This document shows positions 8,151 to 17,048 of a stretch of DNA of 64,000 nucleotides, one piece after another. This DNA comes from Oxalobacteraceae bacterium CAVE-383 (GTDB lineage: Bacteria > Pseudomonadota > Gammaproteobacteria > Burkholderiales > Burkholderiaceae_D): assembly GCA_004134995.1 (NCBI GenBank), contig REGP01000003.1, positions 434,001 to 498,000 on the forward strand. Reading direction: 5' to 3'. How positions within the stretch are numbered: the first letter of the stretch is position 1; each line of letters begins with the position of its first letter. Both the position numbers and the translations under genes were made by a program. The notes beneath the pieces are model-generated. The model worked only from the letters and a program-made list of their open reading frames with translations. It was not told the origin of the DNA and did not search any database.

Positions 8151-9122
8151 ATGCGGAAAATAACGATCGGTATTGTCCTGTTCCCGCGATTTCAGATGCT
8201 GGATATCGCGGGGCCGGGCGATGCATTTGGCGAAGTCAGGATTTTGAGCGGCGGCGATCATCTCTATGAATTCCTGACTATCGGCACCACACGCGGTCCG
8301 ATCCAGTCATCCAGCGGCCTGACGATGTCGCCCGACCGCACGATATTCGATCCCTGCCCGGATCTGGACACGCTTATCTTTCCCGGCGGGCTGGGCGTGT
8401 TCGATCTGCTGGAGGATTCAACGCTTATCAATTGGCTGAAAGCCCGCAATAAATCCACCAGGCGCATGTGCGCAATCTGCAACGGCGTATTTGCGTTCGG
8501 CGCGGCCGGCATGATCAATGGGAAGACCGTCTCCACGCATTGGATGGACGTGTCGCAGTTGTCCAGGATGTTCCCTAAGGCGGTGGTGGAGGCGGATCGG
8601 ATTTATGTCAAGGACACGTCCCTGTATACAACAGCCGGCGTGACCGCCGGCATCGATCTGGCGCTGGCGCTGATCGAAGAAGATATCGGCAGGAAGATGG
8701 CGCTCGATGTCGCAAAATATCTGATCGTGCATCTGCGCCGCGCGGGCGGGCAGTCGCAATTCAGTCCGCTGCTGGATATGCAGGGCGAGAGCGATTCCGT
8801 TACCGCGGAGGTGCAGGCCCATATCCTCGATAATCTGGCGGAAAACCACACATTGACGTCCCTGGCGCAGAAAATGTCGCTCAGCGAACGGCACCTTTCG
8901 CGGGTGTTCAAGCAGGGCACCGGCGTGACACCCATGAATTTCCTGAGCGATGCGCGTCTCGATGCAGTGCGGCAATACCTGGAAAGCAGCGACCTGGGAT
9001 TAAGGGAAATTGCAGTGCGATGCGGTTTTGAAACCGCCGACAATCTGCGCCGGGTTTTTACAAGACGCTTTCAGCTCAGCCCGCTGGAATATCGGCAGCG
9101 CTTTCATTCGATTAAGGCCTAG
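8151..9122 (+). CDS. GlxA-type transcriptional regulator (DJ-1/PfpI-like + AraC HTH)
   Basis: A 323-residue protein with two domains. Residues ~1-190 form a class I glutamine-amidotransferase/DJ-1-like domain (GIVLFPRFQMLDIAGP, then CAICNGVFAFGAAGMINGK, the nucleophile-elbow region). Residues ~220-320 are an AraC-type double HTH (TLTSLAQKMSLSERHLSRVFKQGTGVTP and LREIAVRCGFETADNLRRVF). GlxA-like proteins regulate catabolic genes in response to small nitrogenous ligands. It follows nhlF by 62 bases on the same strand and is the best candidate regulator of the nitrile hydratase operon; that link is inference. Confidence 0.88.
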   Translation: MRKITIGIVLFPRFQMLDIAGPGDAFGEVRILSGGDHLYEFLTIGTTRGPIQSSSGLTMSPDRTIFDPCPDLDTLIFPGGLGVFDLLEDSTLINWLKARNKSTRRMCAICNGVFAFGAAGMINGKTVSTHWMDVSQLSRMFPKAVVEADRIYVKDTSLYTTAGVTAGIDLALALIEEDIGRKMALDVAKYLIVHLRRAGGQSQFSPLLDMQGESDSVTAEVQAHILDNLAENHTLTSLAQKMSLSERHLSRVFKQGTGVTPMNFLSDARLDAVRQYLESSDLGLREIAVRCGFETADNLRRVFTRRFQLSPLEYRQRFHSIKA

Positions 9123-9192
9123 AGCCACCTCTTGCGGCAAGGAGGGCCGGCATGGAGAAATTTATTCCTCCGCAATTGGATCGATATTATTG

Positions 9193-9274
9193 GCTGTAGA
9201 TTATATATTGTATATATAGGCTACAGCTGATATTTTGTATTTATAGGCTTTGTCCGATAATTTGACAATATCGG
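9193..9274. promoter_or_regulatory. Operator-like repeats before hipBA
   Basis: An AT-rich region with three repeat pairs: GCTGTAG (9193-9199) against CTACAGC (9221-9227); a 15-base direct repeat with 14 matches (9208-9222 and 9235-9249, ending TATAGGCT); and CCGATA-N9-TATCGG (9254-9274) lying across the -35 box. The last is well placed for autorepression by HipB. The E. coli HipB site has a different core, so the match is by position only. Confidence 0.5.
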
Positions 9275-9290
9275 CTTTGCCTTATATATT
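9262..9290 (+). promoter_or_regulatory. Sigma-70 promoter of hipBA
   Basis: TTGACA (9262-9267), a 17-base spacer and TATATT (9285-9290) form a near-consensus promoter. The predicted start of transcription, about 7 bases after the -10 box, falls on the hipB ATG at 9297, and no ribosome-binding site lies between. This suggests a leaderless mRNA. Confidence 0.7.
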
Positions 9291-9296
9291 GCGCTC

Positions 9297-9575
9297 ATGA
9301 CCTCCGATTATCCTATCCGCTTTACAGCGCAATTGCGTCAGCATCTGAAGGCGTTCAGGGCTGCGCGCAATTTAACGCAGGCTCAGCTTGGCGATCTGGT
9401 CGGCGTAAGCCAGGCGCGCATCGCCGAAATCGAAGCCGATCCTGGATTGGTGAAATTCGACCAATTGATGCAGTTATTGTCCGCGCTGGAAATCACCATT
9501 TCCTTGCGCGAGGATGGGGACCGCGCCGCGCATGACGATGTCCCTGTCGGTCGCCCGAAAAAAGGCGCATGGTGA
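9297..9575 (+). CDS. hipB: HipB-type antitoxin, XRE HTH
   Basis: A 92-residue DNA-binding protein. Residues ~8-65 are a Cro/XRE helix-turn-helix (LRQHLKAFRAARNLTQAQLGDLVGVSQARIAEIEADPG). The tail, rich in charged residues, ends in VGRPKKGAW. It overlaps hipA by 7 bases (9569-9575), the translational coupling usual for toxin-antitoxin pairs. It should neutralise the HipA kinase and autorepress the operon through the repeats upstream. No Shine-Dalgarno sequence precedes the ATG. Confidence 0.88.
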   Translation: MTSDYPIRFTAQLRQHLKAFRAARNLTQAQLGDLVGVSQARIAEIEADPGLVKFDQLMQLLSALEITISLREDGDRAAHDDVPVGRPKKGAW

Positions 9576-10894
9576 CGCAAGCGCTCAACGTGTGGATGAA
9601 CGGCGAACTCGTCGGCGCATGGAGCGTTGACCGGGACACGCATATTTTCCGTTATGCGCCTGGATGGCTGGAATCCCCCCGGCGCAGGTCATTGTCGCAA
9701 TCCATACCGATCAGCAGCTCACTGGAAACCAGAGGCGAAGTCGTAAAGAATTATTTCGACAATCTATTGCCCGATAATGAAAAAATCCGGTCGCGCCTGC
9801 ATGCGCGTTTCAAGACCAGGTCGGCCGGACCATTCGATTTGCTGGAGGCCATCGGGCGCGACTGCGTGGGGGCCGTGCAATTGCTTCCCGAGAACGCCAC
9901 GCCGGAAGGCTGGGATCGTATTCAATGCGAGCCTTTGTCCGAAGAACGGATCGTGGAAATATTGCAGGCAGTGCCTTCGGACAACCTGCAGCGCAGCGTG
10001 CATGACGACGATCTGTTCCGGATTTCGATCGCGGGAGCGCAGGAAAAGACGGCTTTTACATGGCATGAGCAGCGTTGGTGCCGCCCTCATGGCGCTACAC
10101 CCACAACGCATATATTCAAGCTGCCGCTCGGTCTTATCGGCGGATCCAGACGCGTGGACGCAACGGATTCGGTGCAAAACGAATGGCTATGCGCCAGGAT
10201 CATGGCGGCGCTTGGCTTTCCGGTTGCCCAAACGGAGATGGCGCGGTTCGGTGGGCAATCGGTACTGGTGGTGGAAAGATTCGACCGCATGCCGGCGGAC
10301 AATGGCGCATGGATCGTTCGCTTGCCGCAGGAAGATTTTTGCCAGGCGCTGGGATTGCCGCCACGGAAAAAGTATGAATCGGACGGCGGTCCGGGAATTA
10401 CGAAATGCATGCAGCTTCTGCAAGGCAGCCGGAACAAGGCCGATGCGGCGTTATTCCTGATGACGCAATTGGCATTCTTTCTGCTCGCCGCCACAGATGG
10501 GCACGCCAAGAATTTTTCCATCTTCCAGCAATTTGGCGACGCTTACGAAATGACGCCGCTCTATGACATCTTGTCGATGTATCCCTATTTCGGAAGCGGC
10601 CCGAATCAGTTCAATCAACGGCACGCCGGCCCGGCAATGGTGCTGCGTTCAAAAAACGTCCATAAGCATTTCTACACGATTCAGGCCCGCCATTGGCGTC
10701 GGCTGGCGATGGCGTACGGCGGCACGGCGGTATGGCAAGACATGTCGGGATTGGCGCAACGCGTCCGGCAGGCATTGGCCGCCGTGGCGACGCAATTGCC
10801 CGATGACTTTCCCGAACGGACATGGCTGGCCATTTCCGAAGGCATGAGCGGCGCCGCCGAAAAGTTTCTGATGGAGGCCGGCGAGTTGAAATAG
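9569..10894 (+). CDS. hipA: HipA-type serine/threonine kinase toxin
   Basis: A full-length 441-residue HipA-family protein. The N-terminal subdomain carries NYFDNLLPDNEKIRSRL, the hallmark of HipA. The nucleotide loop ISIAGAQEKTAF follows, then HIFKLPLG, NEWLCARIMAALGFPVA and VERFDR. The catalytic loop TDGHAKNFS and the metal-binding region MTPLYDILS are intact, so the kinase should be active. Known HipA proteins phosphorylate aminoacyl-tRNA synthetases such as GltX and induce persistence; the target here is unknown. It is translated from an ATG inside the end of hipB. Confidence 0.9.
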   Translation: MVTQALNVWMNGELVGAWSVDRDTHIFRYAPGWLESPRRRSLSQSIPISSSLETRGEVVKNYFDNLLPDNEKIRSRLHARFKTRSAGPFDLLEAIGRDCVGAVQLLPENATPEGWDRIQCEPLSEERIVEILQAVPSDNLQRSVHDDDLFRISIAGAQEKTAFTWHEQRWCRPHGATPTTHIFKLPLGLIGGSRRVDATDSVQNEWLCARIMAALGFPVAQTEMARFGGQSVLVVERFDRMPADNGAWIVRLPQEDFCQALGLPPRKKYESDGGPGITKCMQLLQGSRNKADAALFLMTQLAFFLLAATDGHAKNFSIFQQFGDAYEMTPLYDILSMYPYFGSGPNQFNQRHAGPAMVLRSKNVHKHFYTIQARHWRRLAMAYGGTAVWQDMSGLAQRVRQALAAVATQLPDDFPERTWLAISEGMSGAAEKFLMEAGELK

Positions 10895-10952
10895 AATAAT
10901 CGGCGCCCGGCAGCATGGGTTATTCCTCGAAATCCGATAAAGAGAGTGAGCG

Positions 10953-12182
10953 ATGAACCGTAAAGCAGATGTCTCCAGAGGCAAGCGCCGCCCGTTGCGC
11001 GCGCTTGCAAACCTGATTGCCGTATTGACGGGCGCCGCCATTCTGGCCGGTTGCGCGGCGTCCGGTTCCGGCGCCGATTCGGGCCTGCGCGCCGGCGGGG
11101 TCGGTCCGCTGACGATCGCCAAGCAGGGCTATTTTTTCGTCGGCGGCGGCTATGTGAATAAAGCGGGCGGCGAAGTGCTTGCCGGCCAGGCCTACGTCGA
11201 TTATCAGATTCCGCAGAATCTCAAGCATCCCTATCCGATCGTGATGATTCACGGCTGCTGTTCGGCCGGTTCAAGCTGGAACGGCACGCCCGACGGCCGC
11301 GACGGCTGGGCGCAGTATTTCCTTTCCAGGGGCTATGCGGTCTACATCATGGATCAGGTGGGCCGCGGCCGCTCGGCTTATGTCGACAGTGTCTACGGCC
11401 CGAACAATCCGAAAGCGCCGAAATTCGTCGAGCGCGAATTCATTGCCTACGAGCGCTACAAGCTGTTCCCGCAAGCCGTATTGCACACGCAATGGCCGGG
11501 AACAGGCGTGGCCGGCGATCCGCTGTTCGATCAGTTCCAGGCCATGATGGAGCCCGACTTCAAGGACCGCACATTGCGTGAAACGCTGAACCGGCAGGCC
11601 GGCGTCGCGCTGCTCGACAAGATCGGCCCGGCGATACTCATGGCCCATTCGCAAGCAGGCATTTACGCTTTCGGCATCGCCAACGACAGGCCGAAACTGG
11701 TCAAGGGCATGGTGATGGTGGAAGCGGCCGGCTCGCCGTTTCATGAAATCGCCAACGTCGGCGCGCCCGATTATTTCAAGGATGAAGGCATGAGCAAGCC
11801 ATGGGGCTTCACGCGCACGCCGGTCGATTTCGATCCGCCGCTGAGCGCGCCCACGGACCTGGCGATCGAACAGCAGCAAAAGCCGGATGCGCCGGATCTG
11901 GCCCGATGCTGGCTGCAGAAGGAACCCGCGCGCCAACTCATCAAGCTGAAAGGGATCCCGATCATGCTGCTGCATGCGGAAGCGTCATTCGCGATTCCGA
12001 CTGCGCATTGCGGCGCGGCCTTCCTGACCCAGTCCGGCGTGCAGAATGATTTCGTCAAGCTGGCGGACCTCGGCATCCACGGCAACGGCCATTTCATGAT
12101 GCTGGAAAAGAACAGCCTCGAGATTGCCGCCGTGGTCGACAATTGGCTGGACAAACGCATTACGCCCGACGAGAAACATTAA
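10953..12182 (+). CDS. Alpha/beta hydrolase lipoprotein
   Basis: A 409-residue protein with a basic N-terminus, a hydrophobic stretch and a lipobox (ILAGC, Cys at ~33), hence a lipoprotein on the periplasmic side. The hydrolase core has the oxyanion strand VMIHGCCSAGSSW, a nucleophile elbow AHSQAG (family GHSxGG with small changes), and a late His in IHGNGHFMMLEKNS. The substrate is unknown. Part of the pattern (HGCC, then GWAQYFLSRGYAVYIMDQVGRGRS) recalls a group of large Burkholderiales esterases. It stands alone between hipA and a terminator; GAGAGTGAGCG before the ATG gives a weak ribosome-binding site. Confidence 0.8.
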   Translation: MNRKADVSRGKRRPLRALANLIAVLTGAAILAGCAASGSGADSGLRAGGVGPLTIAKQGYFFVGGGYVNKAGGEVLAGQAYVDYQIPQNLKHPYPIVMIHGCCSAGSSWNGTPDGRDGWAQYFLSRGYAVYIMDQVGRGRSAYVDSVYGPNNPKAPKFVEREFIAYERYKLFPQAVLHTQWPGTGVAGDPLFDQFQAMMEPDFKDRTLRETLNRQAGVALLDKIGPAILMAHSQAGIYAFGIANDRPKLVKGMVMVEAAGSPFHEIANVGAPDYFKDEGMSKPWGFTRTPVDFDPPLSAPTDLAIEQQQKPDAPDLARCWLQKEPARQLIKLKGIPIMLLHAEASFAIPTAHCGAAFLTQSGVQNDFVKLADLGIHGNGHFMMLEKNSLEIAAVVDNWLDKRITPDEKH

Positions 12183-12284
12183 AAAAAATTAATGTCATCG
12201 AAGTGATGTAAAGAGCCAAACCGGGATGCCGATGAAAATTGCCGCATAGCTATTTGATTCTAAAGACTTAAGGCGCTATTCATG

Positions 12285-12317
12285 CCGCTTCGCCTGTAAG
12301 GGCGAGGCGGTTTTTTT
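12285..12317 (+). terminator. Rho-independent terminator after the hydrolase gene
   Basis: A 10-bp stem (12285-12294 with 12301-12310; CCGCTTCGCC against GGCGAGGCGG, one G-T pair) and a 6-base loop are followed by seven T residues. Confidence 0.85.
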
Positions 12318-12465
12318 ACGCGCGTCTTTACAATTGCAAGCCTGATCTGCTTGGCAAAACTCCTGTTGTGAAAGAGGTCCGATACGGCCGGAGGCCGCGC
12401 AAATACAGGCCTGAATCCATTGTTCGACACCGCTTTTCCGTATTGTGCAATGCCGCATACCCGGT

Positions 12466-12489
12466 TACATACGTTAACGAATGTATTAC
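12466..12489. promoter_or_regulatory. AcrR/TtgR-like operator of the RND efflux operon
   Basis: A 24-base imperfect palindrome with outer blocks TACATAC and GAATGTAT. Compared with the E. coli acrR box as I remember it, 17 of 24 positions agree, including both half-site cores. It lies about 98 bases before the membrane fusion gene. The TetR-family protein encoded at the end of the operon is the likely ligand. Confidence 0.65.
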
Positions 12490-12586
12490 CGTAGAATTGC
12501 GCGGTCGGTCATTCCGTAAGCCGGTTCGCCTGGTTCAGAACCGCATTCTTCTCACTGGTATCAACAATCAATATCGAGGTCGGTTC

Positions 12587-13849
12587 ATGCGCGTCGAATG
12601 GTCTTCCTTACGCTTAATCAGTGCCGCGTCGCTTGCCGCCGGATCTGCTTTCATCCTTGCCGCCTGCGGCCAAAAACCGGCTCCCGCGGCGCCGCCGGCG
12701 CCTGAAGTCGGCGTCTACACCGTGCAGCCGACGGCGGTGCCGGTGGTCAGCGAACTGCCGGGGCGCACCAGCGCCTTCCTGGTGGCGCAGGTGCGCGCGC
12801 GCGTGGACGGCATCGTGCTGTCGCGCGAATTCACCGAGGGCGCGGACGTGAAGGCCGGCCAGCGGCTCTATAAAATCGATCCGGCCCCGTACATCGCCGC
12901 GCGCAATAACGCGAAGGCGACATTGGCCCGCGCCCAGGCCAATCTGGCGACCCAGAACGCGCAAGTGGCGCGCTTCAAGGTGCTGGTCGAAGGCAATGCC
13001 GTGAGCAAGCAGGATTACGACAATGCGATCGCCGCGCAAGGCCAGGCCGCGGCCGATGTCGAAGCCGGCAAGGCCCAGCTTGATACCGCCACCATCAATC
13101 TCGGCTACACCGATGTCACGGCGCCGGTGTCGGGCCGGATCGGCCTGTCGCAGGTCACGCCGGGCGCGTATGTGCAGGCCGGCGCGGCAACCTTGATGAC
13201 GACCGTGCAGCAGCTCGATCCGGTGTATGTCGACATGGCGCAATCCAGCGTCGACGGACTCAAGCTGCGGCGCCAGATCGATGAAGGACGGCTGCAGGCC
13301 AGCGGCGCCAATGCCGCCAAGGTCGCGCTGACGCTGGAAGACGGCCGCGCCTATCCCGAAACCGGCAAGCTGCAGTTCTCCGACGTCAGCGTCGATGCCG
13401 GCACCGGATCGATCACGGTGCGCGCGATTTTCCCGAACAAAAAGCGGGTGCTGCTGCCGGGCATGTATGTGCGCGCCAGCATCGATGAAGGCGTCAACGA
13501 CAAGGCGCTGGTGGTGCCGCAGATCGGTGTGACGCATGACGCGAAGGGCCAGCCGACCGTGCTGGTGGTGGGCGACGACAACAAGGTCGCGCTGCGTCCG
13601 GTGACAACGTCCGGCACTTACGGCAGCAATTGGGTCGTCGAAAGCGGCCTGAAACCCGGCGAACGCGTGGTCGTCAACGGCGTGGACAAGGCCAAGCCCG
13701 GCATGGCGGTCAAGCCGGTGGCGGCGGCCTTGCCGGCTTCGGCCGGCAGCGTCGACGGCGCAGCAACATCCGCCGATGCCGCAAATGCGTCCAATGCCGT
13801 CGGCGGCGTGCAGGCGCCCGCGGCTTCCCAATCATCCGGCTCGAAATAA
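12587..13849 (+). CDS. RND efflux periplasmic adaptor (AcrA/MexA-type lipoprotein)
   Basis: A 420-residue adaptor starting at the ATG at 12587, seven bases after GAGGT. The signal peptide ends in a lipobox (FILAACG, Cys ~26). Then come the barrel-sandwich half-motifs (VRARVDGIVLSREFTEGADVKAGQRLYKIDP), an alpha hairpin (ARAQANLATQNAQVARFKVL... NAIAAQGQAAADVEAGKAQL), the second lipoyl half (GYTDVTAPVSGRIGLSQVTPGAYVQ), beta-barrel and membrane-proximal domains. It links the inner-membrane pump to the outer-membrane channel. The pump gene follows after 15 bases. A Ser/Ala/Gly-rich tail of about 45 residues is probably disordered. Confidence 0.93.
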   Translation: MRVEWSSLRLISAASLAAGSAFILAACGQKPAPAAPPAPEVGVYTVQPTAVPVVSELPGRTSAFLVAQVRARVDGIVLSREFTEGADVKAGQRLYKIDPAPYIAARNNAKATLARAQANLATQNAQVARFKVLVEGNAVSKQDYDNAIAAQGQAAADVEAGKAQLDTATINLGYTDVTAPVSGRIGLSQVTPGAYVQAGAATLMTTVQQLDPVYVDMAQSSVDGLKLRRQIDEGRLQASGANAAKVALTLEDGRAYPETGKLQFSDVSVDAGTGSITVRAIFPNKKRVLLPGMYVRASIDEGVNDKALVVPQIGVTHDAKGQPTVLVVGDDNKVALRPVTTSGTYGSNWVVESGLKPGERVVVNGVDKAKPGMAVKPVAAALPASAGSVDGAATSADAANASNAVGGVQAPAASQSSGSK

Positions 13850-13864
13850 CCAGGAGCCCGCTTC

Positions 13865-16800
13865 ATGGCAAATTTCTTTATCGATCGCCCGATCTTCGCG
13901 TGGGTGATCGCCATCATTCTCATGCTGGCGGGTCTCGCCTCGGTGTTCAACCTGCCGATCGCGCAGTATCCGACCATCGCGCCGCCGGCCATTCAAATCA
14001 GCGCCAACTATCCCGGCGCATCGGCGTCCACGGTTGAAAACACGGTGACGCAGGTTATCGAGCAGCAGATGAGCGGGCTCGATCACTTGCTGTATCTGTC
14101 TTCGACCAGCGACGATTCCGGCACCGCCACCATCACGCTGACTTTCGCGGCCGGCACCAACGCCGACATCGCGCAAGTGCAGGTGCAGAACAAGCTGCAA
14201 CTGGCCACGCCTCTGCTGCCGCAGGCCGTGCAGCAGAACGGCACCAAGGTCACCAAATCCAGCAGCAGCTTCCTGCTGGCGATGGCGTTCATTTCGACCG
14301 ATCCGAACATGACCCGCAACGATCTGACCAATTACGTGGCCTCCAAGGTGCAGGATCAGATCAGCCGCATCGACGGCGTCGGCACGGTGCAATTGTTCGG
14401 CTCGCAATATGCGATGCGGGTCTGGCTCGATGCCGGCAAGCTGACCAATTACGCGCTGACGCCGCTTGATGTCAAGAACGCAGTCGCCGCGCAGAACGTG
14501 CAGATCGCCGCCGGCAGTCTCGGCGGCACGCCGGCGGTGCCCGGCACGATGCTGCAGGCAACGATCACGCAATCGACGCTGCTGCATACGCCCGAGCAGT
14601 TCGGCAATATTTTGTTGAAGGTCAACGCCGACGGCTCGCAAGTGCGCATCAAGGACGTCGGGCGCGTTGAGCTCGGCGCGGAAAATTACAGCTTCGACAC
14701 CAAATACAGCGGGCAGCCGACCGCCGGCTTCGGCATCCAGCTCGCCACCAACGCCAATGCGCTCGATACCGCGAACGCGGTGCGCGCCAAGATCAAGGCG
14801 CTCTCCAAATATTTCCCGCCCGGCATGTCGGTGCAGTATCCGTACGACACCACGCCGTTCGTGAAACTGTCGATCGAGGAAGTGTTCAAGACGCTGCTCG
14901 AAGGCATCGTGCTGGTGTTCCTGGTGATGTATCTGTTCCTGCAAAACCTGCGCGCCACGCTGATCCCGACCATCGCGGTGCCGGTGGTGCTGCTGGGCAC
15001 GTTTGCGATCATGTCCGCGGTGGGCTTTTCGATCAACGTATTGTCGATGTTCGGCCTGGTGCTGGCGATCGGCCTGCTGGTCGACGATGCAATCGTGGTG
15101 GTGGAAAACGTCGAACGGGTGATGTCCGAAGAAGGGCTGTCGCCGCGGGAGGCGACGCGCAAGGCGATGGGCCAGATTACCGGCGCGCTGATCGGCGTGG
15201 CGCTGGTGCTGTCGGCGGTGTTCGTGCCGGTGGCGTTCTCGAGCGGTTCGGTGGGCGCGATCTATCGTCAGTTTTCGCTGACGATCGTGGCCGCGATGGT
15301 GCTGTCGGTGCTGGTCGCGCTGGTGCTGACGCCGGCCTTGTGCGCCACCATTCTCAAACCGGTCGAGAAGGGCCATCACGTCGAGAAGACCGGTTTCTTC
15401 GGCTGGTTCAACCGCAATTTCAACAAGAGCCAGCAGAAATATCATAGCGGCGTGCAGCATGTGATCCGGCGCTCGGGCCGCTGGCTGATCATTTACGCCG
15501 CGATCATCGGCGTGGTGGCGCTGCTGTTCCTGCACATGCCGAAATCGTTTTTGCCGGATGAAGACCAGGGCAATATGTTCGTGCTGGTCCAAACGCCGAC
15601 CGGCTCCACGCAGGAAAGCACCGCCAAGGCGCTGGACGACGTCACGCACTATCTGCTTAACGACGAAAAAGACATCGTCAACGCGGTATTTACGCTGAAC
15701 GGCTTCAGCTTTGCGGCGCGCGGACAGAATTCCGCGCTGATATTCGTGCAGATGAAGGGCTATGAAGATCGCCGCGCCACCAATCAGAAAGTGCCGGCGC
15801 TGGTGCAGCGCATGTTCGCGCATTTCGGCTCGTACAAGAACGCCACCATCATTCCGGTCAGCCCGCCGTCGATTCGCGAACTCGGTACGGCGTCCGGTTT
15901 CGACTTCGAGCTGGAAGACCAGGGCGGCGTCGGCCACGCCAAGCTGATGGAAGCGCGCGACATGCTGCTCGGCATGGCGGCCAAAGATCCGTCGCTGGCG
16001 CTGGTGCGGCCGAACGGCCTCGGCGATACGCCGCAGTTCAAGGTCGACATCGACCGCGAAAAGGCGAATGCGCTGGGCGTCTCGCCGTCCGACATCGACC
16101 AGACGTTCTCGATCGCCTGGGGTGCCTCGTACGTCAATAACTTCCTCGACGTCGACAACCGCATCAAGAAAGTTTATGTGCAGGGCGACGCGGCATATCG
16201 CATGAGTCCGGAAGATATCAATAAATGGTATGTGCGCAATGCCTCCGGCGGCATGGTGCCGTTCTCGTCCTTCGCTACCGGCTCCTGGACTTACGGCTCG
16301 CCGAAGCTGGAACGCTACAACGGCATTTCGTCAGTGGAAATCCAGGGCGCCGCGGCGCCGGGCAAATCGACCGGCCAGGCGATGACGGCCATCGAAGCCA
16401 TCGCCGCCAAGCTGCCGCCGGGCATCGGCTACGAATGGACCGGCCTGTCGCTGCAGGAACGGCAATCCGGTTCGCAGGCGCCGATTCTGTACGCGATCTC
16501 GATCCTGGTGGTGTTCCTGAGCCTGGCCGCGCTGTATGAAAGCTGGTCGATTCCGTTCTCGGTGATCATGGTGGTGCCGCTGGGCGTGCTGGGCGCGCTG
16601 ATCGCGGTGGCATTGCGCGGCCTGGAAAACGATGTGTTCTTCCAGGTCGGCCTGCTGACCACGGTGGGGCTGTCGGCCAAGAATGCGATTCTGATCGTGG
16701 AATTCGCGCGCGAGTTGCGCATCCAGGGCATGGGCACGGTGGAAGCGGCGGTCGAAGCGGCGCGCCTGCGGCTGCGTCCGATCCTGATGACTTCGCTTGC

Positions 16801-17047
16801 GTTCATTCTCGGCGTGCTGCCGCTGGCGCTCAGCAACGGCGCCGGCTCGGGCAGCCAGCACGCCATCGGCACCGGCGTGATCGGCGGCATGCTGACGGCG
16901 ACCTTCCTTGCGATTTTCATGATCCCGATGTTCTTCGTCGTGATCAGCAGATTCGGCAAGGCCAAGGACAAGCCGGCGCCCGGCGTCACCGCCAATATCG
17001 AGGGGCCGCAGCATGGCGGCGCCGGCACGGTTACGGAAGGACATTGA
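13865..17047 (+). CDS. RND multidrug efflux permease (AcrB/MexB, HAE1 family)
   Basis: A 1060-residue proton-driven pump, the usual length for AcrB-type permeases. It begins [23 protein letters not shown], the classical HAE1 N-terminus. TM4 carries the proton-relay pair in [18 protein letters not shown], and TM10 the Lys in [17 protein letters not shown]. Two periplasmic porter loops repeat across the two halves, with the hairpin regions expected for TolC docking. A start codon at 13865 follows CAGGAG. The stop overlaps nothing but lies one base before the outer-membrane factor ATG. Substrates are probably diverse organic compounds; this cannot be resolved from sequence. Confidence 0.95.
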   Translation: MANFFIDRPIFAWVIAIILMLAGLASVFNLPIAQYPTIAPPAIQISANYPGASASTVENTVTQVIEQQMSGLDHLLYLSSTSDDSGTATITLTFAAGTNADIAQVQVQNKLQLATPLLPQAVQQNGTKVTKSSSSFLLAMAFISTDPNMTRNDLTNYVASKVQDQISRIDGVGTVQLFGSQYAMRVWLDAGKLTNYALTPLDVKNAVAAQNVQIAAGSLGGTPAVPGTMLQATITQSTLLHTPEQFGNILLKVNADGSQVRIKDVGRVELGAENYSFDTKYSGQPTAGFGIQLATNANALDTANAVRAKIKALSKYFPPGMSVQYPYDTTPFVKLSIEEVFKTLLEGIVLVFLVMYLFLQNLRATLIPTIAVPVVLLGTFAIMSAVGFSINVLSMFGLVLAIGLLVDDAIVVVENVERVMSEEGLSPREATRKAMGQITGALIGVALVLSAVFVPVAFSSGSVGAIYRQFSLTIVAAMVLSVLVALVLTPALCATILKPVEKGHHVEKTGFFGWFNRNFNKSQQKYHSGVQHVIRRSGRWLIIYAAIIGVVALLFLHMPKSFLPDEDQGNMFVLVQTPTGSTQESTAKALDDVTHYLLNDEKDIVNAVFTLNGFSFAARGQNSALIFVQMKGYEDRRATNQKVPALVQRMFAHFGSYKNATIIPVSPPSIRELGTASGFDFELEDQGGVGHAKLMEARDMLLGMAAKDPSLALVRPNGLGDTPQFKVDIDREKANALGVSPSDIDQTFSIAWGASYVNNFLDVDNRIKKVYVQGDAAYRMSPEDINKWYVRNASGGMVPFSSFATGSWTYGSPKLERYNGISSVEIQGAAAPGKSTGQAMTAIEAIAAKLPPGIGYEWTGLSLQERQSGSQAPILYAISILVVFLSLAALYESWSIPFSVIMVVPLGVLGALIAVALRGLENDVFFQVGLLTTVGLSAKNAILIVEFARELRIQGMGTVEAAVEAARLRLRPILMTSLAFILGVLPLALSNGAGSGSQHAIGTGVIGGMLTATFLAIFMIPMFFVVISRFGKAKDKPAPGVTANIEGPQHGGAGTVTEGH

Positions 17048-17048
17048 G

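Larger units (their letters stand above)
12183..12586. other. Gene-free region between the hydrolase and the efflux operon
   Basis: About 400 bases. It holds the hydrolase terminator (12285-12317) and the AcrR-like operator (12466-12489). An open frame from 12368 joins the membrane fusion gene, but its first ~73 codons have no homologous look and precede the lipoprotein signal, so I treat them as leader. Confidence 0.6.

Noticed and set aside
13832-15937. 701-residue antisense frame over the RND pump
   Set aside because: Shadow of the pump gene; extremely Arg/His/Gln-rich and without a ribosome-binding site.
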